Part shown: one piece after another, positions 48,711-56,535 of the stretch
How the letters are laid out: every line of letters starts with the position of its first letter
Position numbering within the stretch: the first letter of the stretch is position 1
DNA from: a virus
DNA length: 56,897 nucleotides
IMG/VR virus record: IMGVR_UViG_3300031673_000051
Location: 1 to 56,897 of that record
Reading direction: 5' to 3' (one strand)
Notes under the pieces: generated by a model
What the model was told of the DNA's origin: nothing
The model's database searches: none
Seen by the model: the letters and a program-made list of their open reading frames with translations, nothing else
Position numbers and translations under genes: made by a program

Positions 48711-48742
48711 ATTATACCATCAACTCTGCTATACCACTGTAA
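48711..48742 (-). promoter_or_regulatory. Extended -10 promoter candidate upstream of the clamp loader
   Basis: TGGTATAAT (48711-48719 complement), identical to the one at 44102-44110. No good -35 at 17 bases; TTACAG is at 20. About 20 bases to the ATG, with AGGAGG between. Confidence 0.5.
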
Positions 48743-48745
48743 TTA

Positions 48746-51307
48746 TTACATGCCTGACATTTCATACCAATTCTTAGCTCCGTACTCCCAAGAAACACTC
48801 ATCGGAACATCTCCCTGCCAATCAAACATTTTTGAGCACAGAATTTTTTCACCCAACTCAATGACATCTTCCATCTCATCAAGATGAGTATCCAAAATAA
48901 TAGCATCATGAATTTCTGCAACTGACAAAGTTCTAAACTCCCGACGGACTAATTCTGCATCAATTCTATTACCACCAGCTTGTAACAAATGGTACGCTGG
49001 CCCTTGTATTGGAGTATTATACAACTTATTTATATTAAGTGGTCCTGGACGTCTTGCTCCTGTGACCAATTCAACATAACCATTTTTCTGATAATCATGA
49101 ATAGTTTTGAGTTGCCATTCTTTAATATAAGAATATTCATCCCAAAATCTGGCCTGTACCGAAGCTATATACTCCGGATCAAGACCCATTGAGCGGGCTA
49201 TGGAGGCGGGTATTGCTCCATAAATACTGGGGAAAAAGAATCCATTCTTTGATTTATTTCTTATTGCCTTTTGCTCTACTGATTCAGTGTAAACCTCCCC
49301 CTCCCGGCCATAAGCTCTACTCGCCCACATCCAATGTACATTATAACCATCTTGAATCTGTTTTGTGAGTATGGGATCTTTTGAAATCATCGCAGCAACA
49401 CAAATCTCTGCACCAGAAAAATCCGGTTCAAGAAATATGTGTCCCGGCCTTGGAACAATACACCTTCTAAACGTTTTCTGCCGTAAATTATGCTTAAAAA
49501 CATTCTGAATGTTCGGACCGTCACAAGCAGACCGATAAGACCTTGTTATATTAAGACTGTAAGATGGGTGAGCTTTCCAACTGGGATCAACAAGTCGACG
49601 GTACTCCGCAGCTCTTTCCAAAACTTTTAAGCCACTACGGTAAGTGGTGACATTTGTTAAAATCTTCTTAACCTGGAGATCATCTGTCGTACTAAGTATT
49701 TCTGCGAACACATTCTTATCAGTACAGGGTTTCTTACCCGCAGTCATACGCTTTGATGTAAGGGGAACACCACAAATCTCATAGAGCACCTTACCAATGT
49801 GTGCGGGTTTACCTATATCAAATGCTACTCCTTTAGGATCATTTTTGATACTCTCATTATATTTAATAACAGCTGGAGTACCCTTAATGGCCTTCACACA
49901 ATCCTCTATCTCAGTCGTAAAATCATCTTCAACAGCTTTCAAAGCAGTTTCATCTATTTGAATACCATTATATTTATAATTAGCCAATGTGCGGAGGCAT
50001 TGGATGAAAAAATCATTAAACTTCTTTAAATTCCCATCCAACATGGCTTCTTGCTTATAGTAAGCCATTAAAGTATACCGGGAATCCCAACAGTTATAAT
50101 CACACACCTTTTCAAGGGGTTGGTCAAATATCTTAGTGACGTCAACCATCTTCTTGTACACATGCCCCGTCATTTCAAAAACCTGGTAGGCCAATCCGGT
50201 TGTCCTGGCACTACAATTAATCACATGAGCAGTTACCATGGTATCATGTATAAAGTTCGTCATTGACTGTCCAAACTTGTTGCGCCCCCACAATTCCTCC
50301 ATATAATAATTCTGACAGATCTTAGGTGTACTACTTTTCAAAAAATGTTTCCACGCAGCAGATATCCTAACCTGTTCTCCTGAACTAAAAATGCCCTCAA
50401 AACCAAGAGGAATGAAATCCGCATACTCGATGCTATCAGTAAACGATATAGAAGCCACCTGGGCATCCCGTTGAAAAGAATCAAGCATATTAGCTTCATA
50501 ATCAAAGGATACAGGCTTATCATGATCACAATACCCCTCTATAGCAGCAATTGCATCATCAACATTAGTTAAGCACCTATTACCTTCTGCAGTCAATGGT
50601 TGAGGAAGAGGCTCACCAAGATAACTTATTACATTAGCCAAATCATATGCAAGAATCACCTCATCATCGGGAACATCAGCCCTACCCTTTCTCTCCAAAA
50701 AGAAAGCAGGTCGATGTGCACAGCCAACCCAGCAATTTCGTTCGTGGTACGGAAAAATCTTACCATGTAGCAGACCTTCATCTGGTAATTTGCTAAAAGC
50801 CTTGGATTTCAAAACAGCTTGGATCGCAATTGTTCCAAGACAAATAATCAATTCCGGCTGTACTTCTTGTATATCTTTTTCAAGATTTGTAAGACAACAG
50901 TTAATTTGATCCTTCGTTGGAGCCTTATCCCGTCCCCGAGAATCTCTTCCAGGAAAACACCGAACAACATTGGTTCTCGTGCAATCCACATCCAAATCAA
51001 TACCCGAGTAGCCACAGAATTTAGTGAGGAGCCTACCTGCACCCCCTGAAAAATTTCGACCTGCTCTGTCATCCACACCTGAGGGGCTTTGACCAACAAT
51101 CAAGATTCGCTTTCTTCCTTCTCCAAATCTTTTCAATTTGGGATGTCTACACTTATCACAGAGACCACAGGTACTGCAGTCATAAATTTTTGCTGGACGA
51201 GCAGCTTTCTTAACACCGGAGCCCCCGCGTTTTCGCGTGAACCTCTCAGGGTGCTCCTGTTGAAATAACTCCCAACTGTCCATAAAAAATGCAGGTTGTT
51301 TTGACAT
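48746..51307 (-). CDS. Uracil-DNA glycosylase (family 4) fused to family A DNA polymerase
   Basis: 853 residues. Residues ~40-230 are UDG family 4-like: cysteines in CSTCGLCDKC (44-53), GQSPSGVDDRAGRNFSGGAG (72-91), T-R-T-N-V-V-R-C (around 110-117), NCC near 136 and AHRPAFFL. Residues ~255-430 form a 3'-5' exonuclease-like domain (SFDYEANMLDSF; D-x-E). The polymerase has motif A EPDFSGAEICVAAM (627-640), motif B with R...K...F...YG (about 683-697) and motif C EIHDAIIL (798-805), where the usual HDE is HDA. It would replicate the genome with the clamp while the UDG domain may read or remove uracil. Confidence 0.9.
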   Translation of the reverse strand: MSKQPAFFMDSWELFQQEHPERFTRKRGGSGVKKAARPAKIYDCSTCGLCDKCRHPKLKRFGEGRKRILIVGQSPSGVDDRAGRNFSGGAGRLLTKFCGYSGIDLDVDCTRTNVVRCFPGRDSRGRDKAPTKDQINCCLTNLEKDIQEVQPELIICLGTIAIQAVLKSKAFSKLPDEGLLHGKIFPYHERNCWVGCAHRPAFFLERKGRADVPDDEVILAYDLANVISYLGEPLPQPLTAEGNRCLTNVDDAIAAIEGYCDHDKPVSFDYEANMLDSFQRDAQVASISFTDSIEYADFIPLGFEGIFSSGEQVRISAAWKHFLKSSTPKICQNYYMEELWGRNKFGQSMTNFIHDTMVTAHVINCSARTTGLAYQVFEMTGHVYKKMVDVTKIFDQPLEKVCDYNCWDSRYTLMAYYKQEAMLDGNLKKFNDFFIQCLRTLANYKYNGIQIDETALKAVEDDFTTEIEDCVKAIKGTPAVIKYNESIKNDPKGVAFDIGKPAHIGKVLYEICGVPLTSKRMTAGKKPCTDKNVFAEILSTTDDLQVKKILTNVTTYRSGLKVLERAAEYRRLVDPSWKAHPSYSLNITRSYRSACDGPNIQNVFKHNLRQKTFRRCIVPRPGHIFLEPDFSGAEICVAAMISKDPILTKQIQDGYNVHWMWASRAYGREGEVYTESVEQKAIRNKSKNGFFFPSIYGAIPASIARSMGLDPEYIASVQARFWDEYSYIKEWQLKTIHDYQKNGYVELVTGARRPGPLNINKLYNTPIQGPAYHLLQAGGNRIDAELVRREFRTLSVAEIHDAIILDTHLDEMEDVIELGEKILCSKMFDWQGDVPMSVSWEYGAKNWYEMSGM

Positions 51308-51310
51308 CTT

Positions 51311-51603
51311 TTACCTACCTCGTAATGCTTCTTGACAACAAATATCGTCTAATTGATTGAGCTCTTCCATCGTTGCCTCGGCAATGGCCTCTTCATAAAG
51401 ATAATATACATCTGACCTATTAGAACCTGTGCGTAACCTTAACTGATGTCCAGATTCGATTCTATCAAGAACTTTATTGACCCAACAAGACTGATTACAA
51501 TCAAGTAAGTCAACCCAAGAATCTCTATCACAACGAGTCATCTGGCCAAGCCATCGGTTCCACCGAGTCCTATACTTCTCAAGATTAGATTTAGACTTTT
51601 CAT
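51311..51603 (-). CDS. Hypothetical protein (frame interrupted at start)
   Basis: The ATG at 51603 (GAAAGGTG upstream) dies after 21 codons, but adding one A (GATGAAAAG to GATGAAAAAG) gives KSKSNLEKYRTRWNRWLGQM joined to the open frame TRCDRDSWVDLLDCNQSCWV and YLYEEAIAEATMEELNQLDD. About 97 residues. The uninterrupted part alone starts at 51541. Confidence 0.5.
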
Positions 51604-51616
51604 CTACAACACCTTT

Positions 51617-51835
51617 CTAGTAATATAATGAGGTTACTCGATGCTTATCCTCTTTGGAACCTTTAAGGTACCAATCAGTAGTCATTGAAATGGCTTTTCT
51701 ACCGAGAACCTCACCTTTAATCTTAAAGATGGCCCCACCAGCACTAATGAATTTCTTATCCTCTTCCTCAGTTAAAGGTTCAGACAATACCTGATGAGAA
51801 ACACCCTGCACGTATAAAAAGTTAATTCCATCCAT
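51617..51835 (-). CDS. Small hypothetical protein
   Basis: 72 residues, ATG immediately after the clamp gene; MDGINFLYVQGVSHQVLSEP, then GAIFKIKGEVLGRKA. Beta-rich. Ends TAG, with an open continuation in the same frame leading into the 51311-51603 gene. Not recognised. Confidence 0.55.
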   Translation of the reverse strand: MDGINFLYVQGVSHQVLSEPLTEEEDKKFISAGGAIFKIKGEVLGRKAISMTTDWYLKGSKEDKHRVTSLYY

Positions 51836-52879
51836 TTAATCTGCACCTCCTGTCCGCATTAGATACTGTAACTTTTCTGCTTCAAACAAAATCAAACCAT
51901 CAGCATAAAACTTGAAACTTGAACACTTACTTGCTATCTCTCTCAAAAAAGTGGGATTGACTGAAAAGGCTAACTTCAAATCCTCCCTTACCTTAACATC
52001 TATCTGCTCAACAAGATTAGCTTTCTCCGGCACCTTAGAAGTAAGAGTACAAACTCCTCCTTCAATTTCAATTAACATTATCCGATCAAGCGGATTTATA
52101 TCTCCAAGTAAAGTTGAGTGCCGTTCAATAATTGAAGTTAATTTATCACCAAACTCGATCTGTTCATACGTATTGGAACTAGAAAAATATTGTAAAAGTT
52201 CCGGGTATTTTCCTGGAATTAGGCAGGTAGTAATGCACATACCATCCTCCAGGATAGCCATAAGAATATTATCACCAACTGCGGATAAAGAAACAATATC
52301 ACGTTGATACCTCTTTAACAAGTCAATAAACTTAACTGGTATTGTACAGGTAATACCTGAATCCTCTTTTAACTCCCATTTTGTAACTCGGTATCTATCT
52401 GTACTAAAAATTGTATCCTTGTTAAGCTGAACACCACAGTATGGTCCTGCCACAATATCCTTGGAAACTCCAAAGCGGCAAAAACCAAGTGCCTCCACCA
52501 CATCAGACAACAGAAGTGGATCTATACTCACCCGCTCTTCATTATCTGCAAAGGGTGTGGATTGAAACGTAGGCGGAGTTATCACAAAAAACTTTCCCAC
52601 AATCTTATTAGTCTTTATCTTAAGTTCATTCTCTTTAACTTGCAAATCAACTTCTTCTGCACTAAGAGAGATTAAAAGATCAAGAACTTCTTTAGATATT
52701 GAACAGCATAAACCAGTATCAATTGAACAAATTAAATCCGCCAAAATAATTCCATTAGTAGCCTGGATATGATTCCCCTCAATTTGAAAATACTGAAGCT
52801 CAGGCATAAGGGGATTACTTCCAAGCATTGGCGCCATCTTTTCAAGAATCGCCACAAATGTACTTCTATTAATTTTCAT
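51836..52879 (-). CDS. dnaN: Sliding clamp (DnaN-like)
   Basis: 347 residues from MKINRSTFVAILEKMAPMLG after GAGGAG. Three similar ~115-residue domains as in bacterial beta clamp. Landmarks: FFVITPPTFQSTPFAD, TDRYRVTKWEL, LIPGKYPELLQYF and a C-terminal LILFEAEKLQYLMRTGGAD in the place of the bacterial MPMR tail. The clamp tethers the polymerase. A bacterial-type beta clamp beside a UvsX-like recombinase is a mosaic. Confidence 0.85.
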   Translation of the reverse strand: MKINRSTFVAILEKMAPMLGSNPLMPELQYFQIEGNHIQATNGIILADLICSIDTGLCCSISKEVLDLLISLSAEEVDLQVKENELKIKTNKIVGKFFVITPPTFQSTPFADNEERVSIDPLLLSDVVEALGFCRFGVSKDIVAGPYCGVQLNKDTIFSTDRYRVTKWELKEDSGITCTIPVKFIDLLKRYQRDIVSLSAVGDNILMAILEDGMCITTCLIPGKYPELLQYFSSSNTYEQIEFGDKLTSIIERHSTLLGDINPLDRIMLIEIEGGVCTLTSKVPEKANLVEQIDVKVREDLKLAFSVNPTFLREIASKCSSFKFYADGLILFEAEKLQYLMRTGGAD

Positions 52880-52902
52880 CAATAACTCCTCAATCAAATT
52901 TA

Positions 52903-53844
52903 TTAAAATACTGGGGGCTGAATATTCTTATTTAATTTTGGTGGTATGTGCATCAATTCTTCATCCTGTAGTCGGGCATAAAACAAAGTATTCGCCTTCA
53001 ATCTTTCAGCCTGTTCTGTCTTAAGTTTTTCAGAATCAACACCTATCGTCCTAAAATATTCTTCTATCCTTTCAACTATCACAGCAGGATAAGTAATACT
53101 GTAGTGTGAATGCACAGTATCCGTCTTAGCTAGGGAAACATCAGATGCAGATACCACATATGGTGTACACATAAAGTTGTACTTCTTTGTTCTTACATCA
53201 AACTTAGGAACCATAATCCTTCCAAAGCCAGCCTGCTTCAACCAAGTAGTTGAATCAACACTATAGAATGGATACCTTACCATGAATTGGAATCCAGTAA
53301 CTCCGAAACCATGAACCCTGGTACCCAAATTTTTCTGCTCAATATAATCAAAAACTCTATCAAACAAATTCCTGAGACTTCTTACGGGTATTCCACGAGC
53401 AATACCACCAACACCAATGTACTCATATTCGTTAACATACCTCTCTGCCCACTTAAAATCCTCACCATAATGGTACACTGGAACAGGACGAACCCCCCTA
53501 CTCTCCATGTACTTTTGATTCACCCAACCTGCTTCGACATCTCCAATAGCATCAAGATTTGCATAGGCATATAACCTGTGATTCCATTTCAGAATGTAAT
53601 CAATGTAGTCATCCAAATATTTTTGAGTATCCTTAACTTGTACATTCTCCAAAGTAAACGACCCCGAATCCAAGAAAATCTTCACCTCTGGAAGCTCCTC
53701 TAATATCTGGGTTACTTCAGTATGAGCAAAAAATGATTCCAAAGCAAGAATCTTACCCTGACGACCCATTTCTATAAGTTCATCTGTATGCTGTCGCTTG
53801 GATGCAGTAAGGAATCTGGCTAAATATATTCTATTGAAAGACAT
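52903..53844 (-). CDS. TGT/DpdA-like 7-deazaguanine transglycosylase-family protein
   Basis: 313 residues. TIM-barrel TGT-like motifs: KIFLDSGSFTLE (compare DSGGFQ), YAYANLDAIGD, YIGVGGIARG (compare GGLxxGE), RVHGFGVTGF and YSVDSTTWLK. In tRNA-guanine transglycosylases the Asp residues bind and attack the base; phage and bacterial DpdA use this fold to insert 7-deazaguanines into DNA. With QueD at 36087-36464 this suggests DNA or tRNA base exchange. Starts after GGGGAGTAGT. Confidence 0.75.
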   Translation of the reverse strand: MSFNRIYLARFLTASKRQHTDELIEMGRQGKILALESFFAHTEVTQILEELPEVKIFLDSGSFTLENVQVKDTQKYLDDYIDYILKWNHRLYAYANLDAIGDVEAGWVNQKYMESRGVRPVPVYHYGEDFKWAERYVNEYEYIGVGGIARGIPVRSLRNLFDRVFDYIEQKNLGTRVHGFGVTGFQFMVRYPFYSVDSTTWLKQAGFGRIMVPKFDVRTKKYNFMCTPYVVSASDVSLAKTDTVHSHYSITYPAVIVERIEEYFRTIGVDSEKLKTEQAERLKANTLFYARLQDEELMHIPPKLNKNIQPPVF

Positions 53845-53853
53845 ACTACTCCC

Positions 53854-54078
53854 CTATTTTCGTTCTTCTGGAGCTCCACAATAAATGCAGTTATCCTTGG
53901 CCCGATCTAGTTTATTAAATACACAACAACCAACTGGAGACTTTTGACAAGTCCAACTACCTAATGAATGATATTGACCTACATCCTCTCCAAGATATCT
54001 ATCGAGAATGGTTGATATCTCCTCACGCAGAGTCTGCTGCTCTTATAAAATTTCCTTAATTCTATCTGGATCAGTCAT
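53854..54078 (-). CDS. Small zinc-binding protein with in-frame TAA
   Basis: From ATG 54078: MTDPDRIKEIL, then TAA at 54043-54045, then the same frame continues QQTLREEISTILDRYLGED, GSWTCQKSPVGCCVFNKL and DNCIYCGAPEERK to TAG. The cysteines (C...CC...CxxC) make a zinc module. Either a base substitution, decay, or a restart inside. No downstream ATG exists in frame. Confidence 0.4.
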
Positions 54079-54167
54079 TTCAATTTACTCCATCTTAAAT
54101 AAAAGCAAAGCTCAGGACAGGAATGGTGTTCCCTGAGTGTACACATCATCATGTGGTTCTTTGCTTT

Positions 54168-54470
54168 CTATTCAGTGTAACCTCTGGCTCTATCCTCAAC
54201 GTTATCCGGCTCGAAGAAGTATGAATTATAGTTATCAGTTATGATATCCCTATCCTTAAATACTTGCCGCATATCTTTCCACCCTATAGATTGACCAGAT
54301 TCTGCATCTTCAGCTTCAATAAACACGTCAAGTTCTTTGATATACATGCTGTCAGACCCGCCCTCGCCTCCATTATCTGTCCAGAAGCAAATGACTTCAC
54401 CTAATCCACACATATTAAAACGACTTGAACACATTCCATATTCAGAATGCTCTTTCTCTCTAACTTTCAT
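54168..54470 (-). CDS. Hypothetical protein
   Basis: 100 residues; Cys at 13, 20 and 27 (MCSSRFNMCGLGEVICFW), then acidic beta-rich part. Start overlaps the end of the glycosyltransferase gene. Between its end and 54078 there is only a 25-codon frame I cannot support. Confidence 0.55.
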   Translation of the reverse strand: MKVREKEHSEYGMCSSRFNMCGLGEVICFWTDNGGEGGSDSMYIKELDVFIEAEDAESGQSIGWKDMRQVFKDRDIITDNYNSYFFEPDNVEDRARGYTE

Positions 54471-55521
54471 CTAACTCTCCCATATACTCCACACATCTTT
54501 TAATCGTAGACTCATACTGCTTTATATCAATGTAGAAAGGATTGAATTTTAATTCCATCAAACGAGTCAGTTTATCCACAAGATCATCCTCACTCGAATA
54601 CAGCAACCGTTCATCACCTACCACTTCTGGATAAGCAAACTGGTTAGGACACAAAGGAATACTATGCAAAACATAAGCTTCTAACTGCCCAATTCCGAAC
54701 GTTTCTTCAGTTTTCAACGAAAGAATTACTTTCGCTTTATTTAAAAGTTTGTAATACTCTTTTCTACTACTGGCCTGAAGAACAGAAACGTCAGTAAACT
54801 TCTGCTTTATTGTATCTATAAGACGAGAGTTACTTTGTTCCAATCTCCCACTAATAAGTATTCCTTTTTTCTCCTCAAAGGGTATGGGTTTGGCATAGGC
54901 TACAACATCCTCTTGATAGAAAGGAAAACCAACCACTACCAAATTATTGAATTTCCTTCCAAAGTAATCCTCAATCTTTTTCGTATGATAGTACGTAGCC
55001 ACAAAAACCTTATCATAGGTGTCAAATATCATCCTATCTATCCATGGCCTACCCTTTGTCCTACTCCAAACATCCCCGTCACACCAGCAACCCGCGTGTA
55101 GGTATCCGCAGGCTTTCAACTTTGGATTCGTCAGTCTCAAAAGCTGGATCGCGGGTGTCATCAATCCTGGAAACTCAACATCTAAACAGAGTATCTTATC
55201 CGGTTTAATTACAGTTAACGCCTGTATTTGTGCACATTCATACTCCAAAGCCTTATAAGGATCAGTGAAATATTTAGTTACCTTGGCAAGAGGAAAGTAG
55301 GGATTATGAGGATCTACCATTTGAAAAGATACATCCAACTTTCTCAACTCACGCCTCCACACTTGGATCCAATCAGCCGTGTATCTATTTTCACAAGGTA
55401 ATTGAGGTAGTACTGTAATCATATTAATCATCCTCAGTGAAACATCTGTCCGTAATTCTTGGTGTAATTCCTGAGCCGTTATCCTCACACGAACAACTTT
55501 CTCTTTTCCATACAAATTCAT
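54460..55521 (-). CDS. GT-B glycosyltransferase (GT4-like)
   Basis: 353 residues with two Rossmann-like halves. N-half: ITVLPQLPCENRYTADWIQV, then KILCLDVEFPGLMTPAIQLL. C-half: KGILISGRLEQSN, then LSLKTEETFGIGQLEAYVLH and S-I-P-L-C-P-N-Q-F-A-Y-P-E-V-V, the E-x7-E-type donor-binding loop of GT4 enzymes. It transfers a sugar from a nucleotide-sugar; acceptor (DNA base, virion or host surface) is unknown. Next to a PIG-L-type deacetylase. Confidence 0.82.
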   Translation of the reverse strand: MNLYGKEKVVRVRITAQELHQELRTDVSLRMINMITVLPQLPCENRYTADWIQVWRRELRKLDVSFQMVDPHNPYFPLAKVTKYFTDPYKALEYECAQIQALTVIKPDKILCLDVEFPGLMTPAIQLLRLTNPKLKACGYLHAGCWCDGDVWSRTKGRPWIDRMIFDTYDKVFVATYYHTKKIEDYFGRKFNNLVVVGFPFYQEDVVAYAKPIPFEEKKGILISGRLEQSNSRLIDTIKQKFTDVSVLQASSRKEYYKLLNKAKVILSLKTEETFGIGQLEAYVLHSIPLCPNQFAYPEVVGDERLLYSSEDDLVDKLTRLMELKFNPFYIDIKQYESTIKRCVEYMGELDES

Positions 55522-55631
55522 CTCGTGCGGACTATTGTATAAAATGCTCTACACATATTCTTAGTATACCCAAGATTAACCGTTCGAAATACATTTCCGG
55601 TTTTAACCACCCAACAAATTCTAGAAGCCAT
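55518..55631 (-). CDS. Tiny hypothetical protein
   Basis: 37 residues: MASRICWVVKTGNVFRTVNL, then YTKNMCRAFYTIVRTR; GGAG upstream; overlaps the glycosyltransferase start. Very basic. Confidence 0.4.
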   Translation of the reverse strand: MASRICWVVKTGNVFRTVNLGYTKNMCRAFYTIVRTR

Positions 55632-55644
55632 TATATTCTCCAAT

Positions 55645-56112
55645 CTATACAAAATCCAAAACTATACCTTCAAACAAGAAATATTTCCAATCACTTTCCC
55701 ACAAGGATTTTTGGTCCGGGTAAAACTTGTTAAGTGCAGCTCTCTTTTCTTCCTTATCCTTCTCACTCAACTCTCTGATAAAACTTGCTTCCATACTCAC
55801 GGAATAGTATCCCAACCCACATCCACTTAATCGTGCAATACTATTAACCGCCTTGTGCAGAGGATGATGGTCAGTTACATCAGGTACCAAACAGGTAAAC
55901 CTCTGAGCTCTAGCCAACTCCAAATATTTGTATAACCCCTCAAACTCCAATTGATCTACAGAAAATCCTAACTCATAACCTGCCTTCTTGGCCAATTCGT
56001 AACGTTCTGGAGTTGCATCAAGATATACCACCCAATCAATCAAACCTTTTTTGATTAAGGAGTAACAGCCGATCAAACAATCATCCGGATGGGGAGCAAT
56101 AATAATATTCAT
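55645..56112 (-). CDS. PIG-L/LmbE-family deacetylase-like protein
   Basis: 155 residues from MNIIIAPHPDDCLIGCYSLI. A-P-H-P-D-D is the metal-binding signature (A-H-P-D-D-E in most; Cys follows here instead of Glu). A Rossmann-like N-half, then VTDHHPLHKAVNSIARL, where His-x-x-H fits the third ligand. The family removes acetyl from GlcNAc-type groups. With the adjacent GT-B enzyme it may build an amino-sugar on an unknown acceptor. Confidence 0.75.
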   Translation of the reverse strand: MNIIIAPHPDDCLIGCYSLIKKGLIDWVVYLDATPERYELAKKAGYELGFSVDQLEFEGLYKYLELARAQRFTCLVPDVTDHHPLHKAVNSIARLSGCGLGYYSVSMEASFIRELSEKDKEEKRAALNKFYPDQKSLWESDWKYFLFEGIVLDFV

Positions 56113-56136
56113 ATTGTGTACCCTATTCCTTCCCAA

Positions 56137-56514
56137 CTACACATTAGTAGCAAAGTTCAGTAACGCGTACAGTTCTATACGATTGGGTGTAGCATTCATG
56201 AAATCCCCGGCCAAACTCGAAATAGTGCACTTATCTGCCTGCATAATGACGGCAACTCCTTCCGTTTTCGGGTAATGTGTAATAAGAACTTCTGACAGTA
56301 TTCCCGCCACATCTCTCATTCCCTGAATGGAATTTGGCAACTCCTTACTATTAAAATACCCATTTACCACATCATCTAAATCATCCAAATTATCATCCGT
56401 AATTAATGCGACAAATGTGAGTATAGGAAGACTGTACCTTCGCATAATTAAAGGCGAATACTCTTTCCCAACTAACTTGGTATTGGGCACTGCTTTTGTT
56501 TTTTCTTTACTCAT
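56137..56514 (-). CDS. Hypothetical protein
   Basis: 125 residues, helical with acidic DDNLDDLDDVVNGYF and later GVAVIMQADKCTISSLAGDF. Not recognised; first of the glycosyl-cassette genes. Confidence 0.55.
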   Translation of the reverse strand: MSKEKTKAVPNTKLVGKEYSPLIMRRYSLPILTFVALITDDNLDDLDDVVNGYFNSKELPNSIQGMRDVAGILSEVLITHYPKTEGVAVIMQADKCTISSLAGDFMNATPNRIELYALLNFATNV

Positions 56515-56535
56515 GTAAAACTACTCGCTTTCTAA

